Positions 1 to 10,900 of a stretch of DNA of 64,000 bases are shown one piece after another. The first letter of the stretch is position 1; each line of letters starts with the position of its first letter. The stretch comes from Fistulifera solaris (taxonomy: Eukaryota; Bacillariophyta; Bacillariophyceae; Naviculales; Stauroneidaceae). The notes beneath the pieces are model-generated. The model was not told the DNA's origin. It saw only the letters and a list, made by a program, of their open reading frames with translations, and did no database searches. The position numbers were made by a program, and so were the translations under genes. The stretch is from NCBI GenBank assembly GCA_030295235.1, contig AP026130.1, positions 806,001 through 870,000 on the forward strand, read 5' to 3'.

Positions 1-472
1 TTTGTCCTTCCGAAATGGTGAAAGTCGGCAAGGTGATGGATACGCTCAAAGAAAAACATCCCGAACTGTACCAGAAGGTGGTCCCCGTCTTTGTTTCAGT
101 GGATCCAGCTCGTGATTCGTTAACAGCATTAAGAGCTTACGCACAAGATTTTCATCCCGATTACGTCTTTTTTAACGGGTGCGCCAACTCAGGTGCAGCA
201 AATGGCCAAGCTATTTCGTGTTTACGTGAGTAAAGCGGATGAAACAGAAGATGGCGACTATTTGGTAGATCACTCCATTGTTATCTATTTTCATAATGAT
301 AAGGGGGATCTGGAGGATTGCTTCACTCAGTCAATGCGTCATACCGATGTCACGGAGAAGATTGTAAGTTGGATTTGCTTGCTGTGTTTATCAAGACAGC
401 TTTGTGTCTCATTTGCTCGCTATTGCTCAGGTCGAACTCATGACGGCGAAGAAACTGCCCGCTGTATCATAA
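1..472 (+). CDS. SCO1: SCO1/SenC copper chaperone, 5' partial
   Basis: SCO1 delivers copper to the CuA site of cytochrome c oxidase at the mitochondrial inner membrane. The visible part begins inside the thioredoxin-like fold, at the second half of the CPxxCP copper motif (residues CPSE encoded at 3-14). It continues through the family stretches VFVSVDPARD and YLVDHSIVIYF, which includes the third copper ligand (His of VDHS). A GT-AG intron is predicted at 364-430 (67 nt). The last exon, 431-472, ends in KKLPAVS. One extra T in the six-T run at 168-173 shifts the frame: dropping it gives the family-like YVFLTGAPTQVQQM. I read this as a sequence error. The N-terminus, with presequence and membrane anchor, lies outside the window. 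Identity is secure; exon limits are predictions. Confidence 0.9.
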
Positions 473-532
473 TCTTTTGCTGGGGCCGTCAGATAGTGCA
501 TGCTACCCTGTGGTTGCTCGCTGCAATTGGTT

Positions 533-1801
533 TCATACGTCGTTGCTATCGACTTCCCTTTCTTCTCGTAGTATTTCTTCGTAGGAATCCGAACTATTTT
601 GCCGCTTCGATCTTCGTAGTTCTACTTTCGATTTCTCTAATCTATTAATGCGTGGCCCTGTTGATTCTGTCGAAGATTCGTACGGATCTGCAATCTCCTC
701 TCCGGATTCGCTTGCTTCTACTTGTTCATAGCGACCTGCACTTTCTTGTTTCTTTTCTAGATGGAAAACCAGTTTGTACATTAAAACTCCTCCAAAGATG
801 ATGAGGCACGCCACTATTCTTCGGGGGGTTATTCTGTCACCAAAAATAATGACTCCCAGGAAGATTGTGAAAATCTCCTTCAAAACCCCTCCGATCATAA
901 GAATGATGGCGCTGGCATGCATGATTAAATAGAACTCACAGAGGATCATAACAATCGCCAAAAATGCTCCAAGTCCTCCCAGCGCCAAAGACGACATGAT
1001 GAATTCTCCAGAACGGTTTGCCAGTTGAGTCCACGGTCGTTCAATGATGATGGAGAGCATCAACAAACTCCAAAACATACTGGGTGCCAGCATACGCATC
1101 GTCGCTATTGTTGTTTTGATGGGAGGTTCCATGGTTTGTAACTTGAGCTGTACGAGTGTCCACCGCGCTCCGCTCAGCATACTCGCGGTAATACAGAGTA
1201 AGAAACCGGCCCACTGAAATTCTTTGTGACTTTCGTCACTCTCGTCACTTTCGGTGACGGTCAGTAATTCTCCGGCGACGATCACCATCACCACACCTAT
1301 CAAAGGCCAAGTAATTTTCTCAATACCGAATGCATAGGCCCACCCCAGCACAAAGACGGGCGTCGATGCCTTGGCCATCGTATAGATTGTTAAGGAAATC
1401 GAAACCATCGCCAGATTCGAAAAACCAACGTCCCCGGACGTCACCATTCCGCAGGGAATACTGATCAAGGCCCAGTCCCTCCAAGTCATGGTCGTGACCC
1501 GTTCACCGCCCAGCGATTTGAAGCAACGACACGCCACGACACTAAAGATCCATTGCATCAAAAAGTGAACGGTTGTCATCAGTAATGGACAAGGAAACGC
1601 TCGTTCGTCCTTTCCGAACACTTTTTTGTTGTAAATGGAGAGTAATGATGAAAATAAAAACCAGCCGGCCATCTGTGAAAGAAAGTGAGAATCAAAAATG
1701 CAGGATGGAAGCGATGTGACGGCGGAAGTCGAATAACGTACCGCCGGCAAATAGGTGCAGTGTTGCTCGTACATAGAATGAAGAGGTATAGACGGCGGCA
1801 T
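533..1801 (-). CDS. SLC35/TPT-type (drug/metabolite superfamily) transporter
   Basis: A multi-pass membrane transporter of the triose-phosphate/nucleotide-sugar translocator group. About ten hydrophobic segments are visible, with typical TPT features: SIYNKKVFG in the first helix, a Ser/Thr-Lys stretch around YTMAKASTPVFVL, and the C-terminal GGVLKEIFTIFLG followed by FGDRITPRRI. The closest general resemblance is SLC35C2-like proteins, but the substrate cannot be told from sequence. An in-frame 69-nt intron at 1673-1741 (GTACGT...TTTCACAG) is likely, because the acceptor directly precedes MAGWFLF. With it removed the protein is about 399 residues. The hydrophilic tail after YKLVFHLEKKQ is acidic and Ser-rich. 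The gene converges on SCO1 with about 60 bp between stop codons. No frameshift was seen. Confidence 0.85.
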   Translation of the reverse strand: MPPSIPLHSMYEQHCTYLPAVRYSTSAVTSLPSCIFDSHFLSQMAGWFLFSSLLSIYNKKVFGKDERAFPCPLLMTTVHFLMQWIFSVVACRCFKSLGGERVTTMTWRDWALISIPCGMVTSGDVGFSNLAMVSISLTIYTMAKASTPVFVLGWAYAFGIEKITWPLIGVVMVIVAGELLTVTESDESDESHKEFQWAGFLLCITASMLSGARWTLVQLKLQTMEPPIKTTIATMRMLAPSMFWSLLMLSIIIERPWTQLANRSGEFIMSSLALGGLGAFLAIVMILCEFYLIMHASAIILMIGGVLKEIFTIFLGVIIFGDRITPRRIVACLIIFGGVLMYKLVFHLEKKQESAGRYEQVEASESGEEIADPYESSTESTGPRINRLEKSKVELRRSKRQNSSDSYEEILREEREVDSNDV

Positions 1802-2217
1802 TGCAGACTAAAGTATGGGGGTCTAGAGAAACAGAAGATAATGAAAAATTGATTAGCTGGTCTGGATAAGCGAAGAATGATTACAACAAAGACTCTATTA
1901 TAAACGGATGAAGAAACATGCATGCTTTGACAACAAAAAGTCATCGTGTTGTTGCGGAAAGACCTAACGGATGTGACAGGGTCTCTGGTATACCTGGTAA
2001 GTTGTACCCAACTGGTACTTGATCTTTTTAAAGTGTGACCGACTGGTACTAAACGAGTTAGTAATAGTGCGTCACATAAGAGTCCAACCGAAAGTTTACT
2101 AGGTGCTCATTATGGCGTTGCGACACAGTGTGACATGTGACAAATATTTACTCCGTATTACTTCGTAAAAACTAAGGACATCAGTTAGATTTCAAGGGCA
2201 AATAACATGGCTGAAAT
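1802..2217. other. Intergenic, upstream of the transporter and downstream of MMS19
   Basis: No convincing gene is visible in this stretch. The motif AACTGGTAC and a variant GACTGGTAC occur near 2010 and 2051. Otherwise it is AT-rich spacer that must contain the transporter promoter and the MMS19 3' end. Confidence 0.5.
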
Positions 2218-5200
2218 CTAGTCGATCAGTAACCATGTGTTTCGCACTTCAACACAAGTCTGTCTTAGAAGCCCGGAAGGATGGTTCATTGCAGCTCCAA
2301 GAATGGATACCACGGGACCTTTGACTTCTTTCACTATACGATGAATTCCCGCTAAATTGGCCACTGTTTGTATCGTTTGAAGAGCAAGTAGCTTGCACGA
2401 CAAAGATCCGAATTCATCCGCTTTAACAAATGCTCGCATCGCACCCACGACAATCTGATATTCCAGTCCGTTGACACTGCTGGATGCGAACGATAGCAGT
2501 TTCACAATCGCAGCGAGCGTCACTTTCATCACGGTCGGTGCATGGGGACCCGATTGATCGATCATGTCAACTGACAGTCCCCGAACGAGAACACGAGCAA
2601 AAACTTGAATTTGTGGGGAAAGGATTGTTCGAAGGTCGGCAAGACATAATAAGTTTCCCACCGCTGCAAGCTCTCCAGCGGCAAGATCAGATGTTTCTTG
2701 GAAGTGAGCGTAGAGGTGTTTCGACGCCAAATGAATGAGCCGTTGCTTCCAAAGTCGCGCGGGCTTATCTGTGTTGAAAATAGAACCAAGTGATGAAGCT
2801 GCTGCTACGCGGATAGTGAGCGCCATGTCCGTGTATGGAATTTTCCTCAGATCAAGTTCGTCGGTGCTTGCTGAAGGAGCGCAAAAATACCATCGCACGC
2901 AACACTCAAAATTAACTGGAGCACTCGGTCCGCCGTCTTGGATGACAAGCCGCCCTTGAGTGCAGCGGCTGATCCAAGGACTCCAAGAAAAGATATACAA
3001 TCGCAAACCTCCGCTGTTAGAACCCTAACGTCCTCTTGTCTCAACTCCGACCCTTCTCGAAATGCGGTGATAAAAGTTTCGATTTTCTTCCCAACTGTTT
3101 CGATTATCAGTGTTTGTATGGGGCAACTTGTTGAATCAGGAGAAAACTTCCAGGCCACGCAATGAAGGCATTGGGCTGCATAGGATCGAGCGTTCGCTGG
3201 ATACTGTTTTGACAAAGCAAATTCTGCTAGGTCAAATCGCATTTCCCATAGTTTAGTTTCCGCGCTGGAGCTTAAACGTAATCCGTCGTGACAAAGAGCG
3301 GAAGATAAGAATACTGTCCCGATCACATTCTTCAAAATTTCTTTGATTTCAGTAGCTTGTATAGTCGATGGATAAGTAGATTGAATCAAGGCTTCCAAGT
3401 GTTCGGCGTCAGCTACACGCTTGTATGCAGTAGCTAAAAATGATGCGATTGGAAGAACCTTGTTCAATCCTGTCTCCAAGTCCTCTGTGCACGCCAAGTC
3501 TTTGCTATAGCAAACGGCGAGCTTATCCAGTAGCTCGACGGCGGTACATCCCGGTGTGTCGAGCTTCTGAAATGCACGAGCACTGAACGAGCCGTTCTCG
3601 AGAAAGATTAAAGAAAGAAGCTTTGCACATTGCTCCACTTCAACAAGCTTCTCTTCGCCGAGAGCATCCATCAGTTTGCCTGCCACACGCTGGACAATAG
3701 ACGCAGCCGAGGACAAACTCGACGTAGTGGCTAGGCCGAGTGCATATTGATCGTTTCTCTCATTAGTCCTTGGCAGACAAGATGATGATACGAGTCGCGA
3801 CAACGCTTCCTTCTTAAAAAATAAAGGTGTCGACATGCTTTGTATAGCTTCCGTGTCACTCAAAGCTTTACCGAGCATTCGTCCGGTTACCTCGGCGCAG
3901 GCCTGAGGGTAGCTCAATGGACCAGCTATCTCTCCATCATCACATACTACTTGAAGGAGAGACTGAAGATAACTATCAATTCGTTCCGAGTGATCTTCAA
4001 GAGAACCGGGCGGCGAATTGACGACAATTGATTCGATTGTGCGTATAGCAGCAATGCGTACTCCAGTCCATGATTCATCCGGTGGAAGCGCGTTAAATAG
4101 CGAAAAGACTTTATCTAGAGCAGTGGCGCTATACGGAGCCAGGGGGTGTGGTACAATAGCTACTCCTTGTCCTTTTGCCTTTTCCAATGCTACTACGGTC
4201 GAAGAAAAGAACGCTCCAACTCCGTACAATGAGCTAGCGACGTCAGCTTCTTCGCTTGGGGCAAAATCCAATTGTTGTAAAAGTAATTCCAAGAAATCTT
4301 CCAGCGTTTGACGAAGGGTTTGAGGCCCTCCGCAAGAACATAGACACGCTGCGTATGCAATGGCAACTCTTTTCTGTGAAGAGGATTCCATTTTCGAGAC
4401 CATTGTCTTTAGGGTGTCTCCCACGAAAGCAGACCAGTGATCACGAGAAACTCGTTCCGCATGAGCAGCGACCCTCGAGATCAAGTCGCGGCAGTGGTCC
4501 GCCAGGATGCGGTTCGTATCTTGCAATTCTTTGCCACCAGCGGCGAGTGACGTCTGATCATGAACGATTACGAGAGCATCGGAAAGATCCCGCAACTGTT
4601 TTGGTGCTAAAAGCCCGATCCGGCTAATATCGCTTCCACTATCAAACAGTATAGACTCGAGGTCTTCTATTCCCTCACGGAGCTCTTTCGTCGTGGGCGG
4701 TCCATCTCCTGGAGGTGGTACGAGTACTTCCAGGACAAGGCCTAGGCTTAATCGAATCATGCTATCCTCTCCGGCTTGGACAAGTGCCTCGTCATAGTCA
4801 AAATTTCGTAGAATAGACAGCAACGCGCCTCGTAGACCTTCCCGCGTAATCCCATGCGTATCGTTTGGCGGTGGTGTGAATTGAATCGGGTAATATGGTG
4901 CCACCACCTCAAAAATTTCGTCGATCGGCATTGTGCTAACAAGTGGACGGAATGCCACAAGCATTGTGCTCAAAACTTGCAGTAATTGCATAAGACAACG
5001 TGGGTCCGATTCGCCTTGCAAGCAGCGGGCAGCGAAAGTGGCAAAGCGCTGCACTTCTTGTTGTGTTGCGGAAGTGAGTTGAGAGGACGATGACTGACGG
5101 TATTGTTCGGCAATTGAGTCAATAGCAGCACTTAAGAGCTGAAAACAGAGTGACCGGCGAGTTCTGGGAAGTACAGATAGACCCGAAATAATGTTTGGTT

Positions 5201-5873
5201 TGTATTGATCCCATTCGTTGTCCTCGGACACAGCACACCGTCGTTGAATTGAATTCAATGTACATTGTAAACGATTTTGCACGAATTCATCAAACGAGTC
5301 CACATTCGGATCCATAGGTAAACGAAAAGAGCATTCAATCCTTCCATTGCCTCGTCACGTATTCGTTCATCGCGATCTTCCTCCGGATCTGGCTCCACCG
5401 GACCGCAGTGCTCTTGATAAAAGTTTCCCAGGAGTCGTGTGGTTGCCAACGACAATGGCATGCGCTGACAGGATTCCAGCGCTCCACGTAAGCACGCCAG
5501 TGCCACCAGGCGCGCACTCAAACTTCCCGAAAAGGCCGGACCTAATTGTTGGATTAGAAGTGCTAGCGACTCTTCGTGAGACGACTTTGTCGATAAACGG
5601 ATACCCTCCTCCGTCACGACGCGCGTTCCTTTCAAAATGGAGCGAAAGAAATTTCTCGATTCTTCACGATGGGCATTCGCACTTGTAGAAGATGCCAAGC
5701 ATGCATCCTTTGAAGTGTATGAGGCGGGGTTTTGAGACAAATTGGAGAATATCTGATGATTCGTAGGAGCTTTCGATTCGAATGCAATTACGTACCTTCC
5801 AAATGCGAAAGAGCTCTTCGGTCGTGCCCGATAGCGCCGTCGACATTTGTGTAGCTTCACTCACGACCGACAT
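2218..5873 (-). CDS. MMS19: MMS19-like cytosolic iron-sulfur assembly targeting factor
   Basis: MMS19 is the HEAT-repeat scaffold of the CIA targeting complex that hands Fe-S clusters to DNA polymerases, helicases and other nuclear and cytosolic enzymes. The diagnostic N-terminal block is YYPIQFTPPPNDTHGIT, close to the family's FTPPPNDPYGI. Before it comes a helical repeat containing LIQQLGPAFSGSLSARLVA. The rest is all-helical HEAT-type sequence ending in a C-terminal repeat domain (EVRNTWLLID). Exon 1 (5796-5873, starting MSVVSEATQ) joins across an 88-nt intron (5708-5795). The body needs two single-base corrections: one base missing at the A4 run 5325-5328 and one near the GG at 2863-2864. 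The joined protein is about 1,190 residues, normal to slightly long for the family. It is transcribed divergently from the sulfotransferase across a repeat array. Confidence 0.85.
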
Positions 5874-6011
5874 GATAATTAGCTATATTTAAGGATGGTT
5901 TGAGCTACGATTGCGAATGAATTTATTTTATTTATTTATCAATCTGCCGCTTCATTGTTGGTGGCAAAAGCAGATGCGCCGCCGCACAATGAAATACGGA
6001 GTAGTGATTGC

Positions 6012-6490
6012 GATCATACAGAAATTCTGTGGTCGTAGCTCCAGAAATTCTGGACCATCTGCAAACATACAAAAATTCTGTGACAGTCGTTCCAGAAATT
6101 CGGGAATGAATGAATCTGAATTACTGGTACGGTACCAGGTACTTGTATGGGGCAAACAGAGATCTTGTGGTCGTTCCAGAAATTCTGGAATCGGTGCTTT
6201 GGGTCATACAGAGATTCTGTGGTCGTTCCAGAAATTCTGGACTCGGTGCTTTGGGTCATACAGAGATTCTGTGGTTATTCCAGAAATTCTGGACTCGGTG
6301 CTTTGGGTCATACAGAGATTCTGTGGTCGTTCCAGAAATTCTGGAATCGGTGCTTTGCGGGTCAAACAGAGATTCTGTCGTCGTTCCAGAAATTCTGGAA
6401 TCGGTTCTTTGGGTCATACAGAGATTCTGTAATTTATTATTTGGGTCAAACAGAGATTCTGTGGTCGTTCCAGAAAATCCCCGGAATTGG
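6012..6490. repeat. 52-bp tandem array of paired palindromes (family 1)
   Basis: The units start at 6156, 6208, 6260, 6312, 6366, 6418 and 6450, so the period is 52 bp with one 54-bp and one shortened unit. Diverged copies precede them from 6018. Each unit carries an ACAGAGATTCTGT-type palindrome, then GGTCGTT, then CCAGAAATTCTGG, then a CGGTGCTTTGGGTCAT spacer. The same palindrome pair in the opposite orientation builds the array near 54.05-54.25 kb, also with a 52-bp period. The flanking copies are degenerate and the central ones nearly identical, which suggests repeated local amplification. Confidence 0.9.
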
Positions 6491-6575
6491 TGTTTGGGTA
6501 AAAACAGCGATTAATCTGTTGAAATGCCTTTCAAAATTTTCATTTCAAAATTAACTACCACCTTTTAAAAGTGTA

Positions 6576-6615
6576 GACGACTTTTGCCACGACTGCATTT
6601 CAGTCAAGAGTCATC
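6576..6615 (-). repeat. Single copy of hairpin element (family 2)
   Basis: The sequence CACGACTGCATTTCAGTCA is present in reverse orientation, preceded by AAAGTGT. This matches the core of the element repeated at 17.96-18.44 kb and 48.63-48.89 kb. The stem is GACTG/CAGTC with a five-base AAATG loop (reverse strand). Confidence 0.7.
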
Positions 6616-6707
6616 GATTTTGCTTCCAACATTATTTTCGCACCCGCAGTCACAACGAGAAGCGACAATGATACAACTAATTTGCACTTTTTATATCATG
6701 AGGAACA

Positions 6708-7838
6708 ATGAAGCGATGCACAGCACGTGAGACCACTTTGTTAGCACTGGGTCTGGGAGTTGTTCTCGTTTCTTTCGCGCAGCTTCATCTGGGTTTGCAA
6801 ACACCTCCGTTTCCTCCCTCGACACTTCTTCATTCGACGTCGCAATCTTACAAAATGAGTTACTCCAGGGCGGAGATTATTCCCCAAAATATTTCTGCTC
6901 ATGGAGGAGGACTTGTACACATAGGAAAGACTGGCGGAAGCACTCTTTCATTACTCTTACGAAACGGCTGTCACTCGTTTATGAGACATCCGTGTTACAA
7001 TATTTCAAACGAATCCCCGGCGAGCCGACTCATTGAAAAATACTATCATGTTCCCGATTTTGGGTTGCTACGAGAATCCCAGCATGATTTTTATGTCATT
7101 ACGGCTCGTGATCCCTTGGATCGAGCGGTTTCGGCCTTTGTCTACGACCATATTCGCAATCGAGACGCACGGAACGAAACCATGGATCCGATGCAACGCG
7201 AGCGCTATGAGGCAGCTTATGTCTGTTTTCCTACATTGGAGGTGTTTGCGGCCTATTTGAAAGGAAATTCGTCGGATTTTCATTATCCGTATCATCGGAA
7301 GGAAGTGCACCCAGAATCCTGCCGCGATTTGGCGCGAGCGGCCTTTCATGGGCATGTTCGAATTTACAGTCACTTGTATTTTAGTTTGGAAAGGATCCGG
7401 TCTTTTATTCCGGGAATAAAGAACCGTGTATTCTTCCTCATTCGCCAAGAAAGACTTTGGGATGACTGGATTCAAACGAATCGTATTTTGCAGGACACGT
7501 ACGGGTTGTCGTCGCAGGATTCCTCGTATGATGTCCCAGTCGAAGCAAGGGAAGACCGTCGCAATTCGACCAACTTGGAAATCAACAATCGACTACCTGT
7601 GGGCAAGACCCTGTCGTCACTTGCAACACAGTCCCTTTGTCGGGCCCTTGAGACGGAGTACACTGTTTTCTTTTGGTTTTTGCTGATTGCAAATAATATT
7701 GACAACGAAGAATTTATGTTCAGTTTGAACAAGGCCAAAGAATCGTGCGGGCGCTATTTGAATATGGATGAAATGATAAGAAAGGAGTCTATAAGCATAC
7801 GAGAAGTCTTCGAACACGGGGTTCGTGTCAGGAAGTAG
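6708..7838 (+). CDS. Membrane-anchored sulfotransferase-family protein
   Basis: This is a predicted type II Golgi-type sulfotransferase that would use PAPS to sulfate glycans. A short cytosolic tail is followed by a hydrophobic anchor at residues about 9-30. The 5'-phosphosulfate-binding loop is HIGKTGGST (residues 71-79). The 3'-phosphate-binding segment is RDPLDRAVSAF (about 134-144), with the conserved Arg and Ser. A basic or aromatic acceptor region and a C-terminal helical part containing CGRYLNMDEM follow. The length of 376 residues is usual for carbohydrate sulfotransferases. The start is the first ATG of the open frame and directly precedes the anchor. The acceptor cannot be named. 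Diatoms make sulfated polysaccharides of the extracellular matrix, which is a plausible but unproven role. Confidence 0.8.
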   Translation: MKRCTARETTLLALGLGVVLVSFAQLHLGLQTPPFPPSTLLHSTSQSYKMSYSRAEIIPQNISAHGGGLVHIGKTGGSTLSLLLRNGCHSFMRHPCYNISNESPASRLIEKYYHVPDFGLLRESQHDFYVITARDPLDRAVSAFVYDHIRNRDARNETMDPMQRERYEAAYVCFPTLEVFAAYLKGNSSDFHYPYHRKEVHPESCRDLARAAFHGHVRIYSHLYFSLERIRSFIPGIKNRVFFLIRQERLWDDWIQTNRILQDTYGLSSQDSSYDVPVEAREDRRNSTNLEINNRLPVGKTLSSLATQSLCRALETEYTVFFWFLLIANNIDNEEFMFSLNKAKESCGRYLNMDEMIRKESISIREVFEHGVRVRK

Positions 7839-7928
7839 CGAATCAAGAAATTACCTGCAAATTTTGGTGTTATTCAAACACAATGTACACATATTTACAA
7901 GCGAATTTGCAGTTATTGACTATGCAAT

Positions 7929-10900
7929 TCATTGGTTCGGCGGCTTGTCTAGCTGAGTGGACCCAAGTTTCTGTAATTCGGTTCGAATACCCTCGATGTT
8001 TGCCAAGGCGAGGAGCAAGCCTTGTCTTCGGTTGAACGACGCAGCGAAAGACGAGACCATTAAACCATATCGAGCCATTTTATCTGACAAAATAGGGTCC
8101 TGAGACGATTTTGCCATTTCGAGACAGATTTCAGCAATGATTGAATCGCCACAACGTCCCAAACGTCCGAGAAATATATTAACTTCAGATCCGAACTTGG
8201 ACACGGCTCGATTAATCACATAAGCTCCGATCTCGTTAAATCGGATGTCGTTAATTGGTGCCTTGCTGGTCAATTCAAGAAGGACTGACATAGCTTCCAC
8301 GACTTCACCGTAGTAAGGCTGCTTTTCAACATATTGGCGAGCAGCCCCAAAGGGGCGTAATAGTTTCAGTTGCAATATCTCTTTAGCTTGCACGGAATAT
8401 CCTCCGTATTTCAAAACAAAAAGCAACGGATACAGAACAAGAAATGCCTCGCTAGGTCCAGAATCTATGATCGGAACGACTCTTTTCAAAATACTTCGAC
8501 AGATAGACTGGGCTTGTCTCCGATTACCCAACATTTCATGATAATATGCACACAGAGAAAAGCTGGCTGCCCCCGTGTCAAAACCGTATGCTTTCCGCAA
8601 GAGTGTTGTGTGCTTGATTGGCTTGTACATTGTCCTGATAACACTCTGCGCCGCGACGGCTTTTTCCAGGTCGCCTATACGAGCAAAGAGAATCATTTGA
8701 AGGAACAATGAATGTATATGGTGCACCCTTCTGCCGTGTCTTCGCGTTTCTTCGAGAAGCCTGTACAGCATTGCCTGCTCGTAGCACCGTTTCGAATCTT
8801 GCTCAATTTTGCCGTCCGAAAAAGCCCGCGAAAGTCCCATGTACGCGGGAAAGATAATGGATCGGTCCTTAATATCCTGTGCGTTTCTTGCCCTGTCCAT
8901 CACGCGGATAGCATTTGCAAAGGTGATGTAGCTGTTGTGTCGTAAATCGCAAGCCTCTTGGCTCATGCCTAAGCCAACACTAAGTCGAATAATATCGGCA
9001 ATGTCTTCCGCGGCCAGTACTGAAAGAATGTCCGATGAAAACCCACAGTTCTCTTCAAGATCAGTGTTTTGCCAACCGAACATTCCAAGTGAACTTTCAA
9101 ATACCTTGATGGATTCAATGGCTTCTGGGGTCTCTTCTACAAGCGATCCGATCGACAAAGCGACTTTTGCGGCATTGTGCGTAGACCCCGACGATTTCCA
9201 GTGTACAAAAAGTTTAAGCCAATCTTGGAGTGAGGAATCAGCTGATAACCGCAATTCCATATTTTCAGCAGTTTTTCGGTGTACGTCTCTTTGGCGAGAT
9301 CCTAGCATCAATCCAAGAATAGTGGTGCGCCACGTCGATTTGAAGAATGAGAACGTTGTCGAGTCAGAGTTGGCGTCGAAGTCGGCTTGTTTTCCTTTCA
9401 AAACATTGTCTTTGACGTCATGTAAGACTAAAATCCCCTCTAGAACAGCAACCTTGAGTGAGCTCGCCACCTTTTTGCGTACATCTTTCTCCTGTGAATC
9501 TGCTCCGGCCATCAAAACTCTGACAAGGTCGCCAAGTGCAAATTTGTCTCCCAGGACAGCTGCAATGTTCAGCGTTGAGCGAACTTCTACGTCAAGGGCG
9601 TCCACCCGGTGCAAGATAATGTCAGACGTTAACTTTTGTTTTGTATCACCGCGTGCGCTCTCATCGTTCGCTGTTGCATCGACCATCAGGGTTAAAACGT
9701 TCATCGCAAATTGCGGCATGCCTCCCGATTCTAACATTACTTCATGCAGCAGATCAGGAGAAACAAGGTCAACTTTGATGCCTAGCTTCTTGGAAATAAG
9801 AAGACGAATTTCGTCCTCCGTCAGCGGCCCCAAATGAATTTCGAGAAATCTGCCACTGAAAGCGAAATGGTTTTCCATAATTTCCCAGAAATAGTCGCCT
9901 ACTCGAAACATGCTTTTCTCGACTGGTGAAGTGCCGATCAGAATAACATTGTTTGCATAATCCAAAATCCTCTTCAAAATAACCCATGTTAGTTCGTCAG
10001 TGAAATGTACATCATCGATAGCGATGACCACGAGTCCCACATCTTCAATGCAGCGTAAAAAGGCATTGGCGAGAAATGCCGCAACTGCCTTCTTGGGTGG
10101 ACTTTTCCTGGTGGCCAGATCAGCATTTGATTCGAGTAAATATCTAGTCGCGAACTTGACTAGATCAGGCGGAGCTTGGATGTCGCGACCGACACCACGA
10201 ATAGACTCAATCAACTTTGACTGAGAATCTTCAGGTTCATGAGCATCAGACGACTGAGACTCACTATCATCTTCTACGATATTATTGGACGAACTGTCAT
10301 TTGAAGAAAGAGCATATAACCTCATGATTCTTGCGAAAATAGTTTGGAACGTTGCAAAATGGACCAGCATTTCACTATCGAGACAAATGTGATTGATGAA
10401 AACAACTCCTCCGTACTTCTGAGCGTTCAACTCCAATTGTTGTCGAATTGATTCAAGAGTATGGACCAGGAAGCTGGTCTTTCCCATACCAGAAACTCCG
10501 TCCGCGAGAATAAACTTGGATTCAGATTGAGGCGAAATCATTGTATCGTGTGCCAGTTGAACCACCTCGCGGATTTCTTTTTCCCTCCCGACAAAGTTCG
10601 GCTCAAAAGTCCCCCAAGTTCGTTCGGACACACTCATTGGAACGAATATAGGCACAGGTTCGCTATATCCTTTGGCTTTGATTGCTGGCAAAGCCTCGAA
10701 GGCGTACGAGCGTGAAGCCACTTGACGAACTCGGTTATCGACAAGCACCCCTGGGTTATCAGGTGAGTGCATCAAGCGCGCCGCTAAATTGACGCTAGGT
10801 CCCATGACGGCGTACTCGTGTCTCATCGAACCACCCACGGCGCCGCAATAAACGTCACCAAAAGTAGCTCCAATCTTTGCCTTAACACCGAATTTGACTT

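Larger units (their letters stand above)
5874..6707. other. Divergent intergenic region with repeat array
   Basis: This region holds the shared upstream sequence of MMS19 (minus strand) and the sulfotransferase (plus strand). It contains the 52-bp palindromic array at about 6012-6490 and one reverse copy of the hairpin element at about 6576-6615. Open frames of 130-170 codons across it come from the repeat period and the absence of stops in the unit. They show no protein-like composition. Confidence 0.7.

Noticed and set aside
2847-3006. Two separate genes in the MMS19 region instead of one
   Set aside because: The frames overlap at a homopolymer and together give one continuous HEAT-repeat protein of normal family length, so a base error is simpler.
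6110-6554. Overlapping 130-170-codon open frames in several phases
   Set aside because: They are produced by the stop-free 52-bp repeat and its period. Residue composition simply mirrors the repeat and no domain or start context is convincing.
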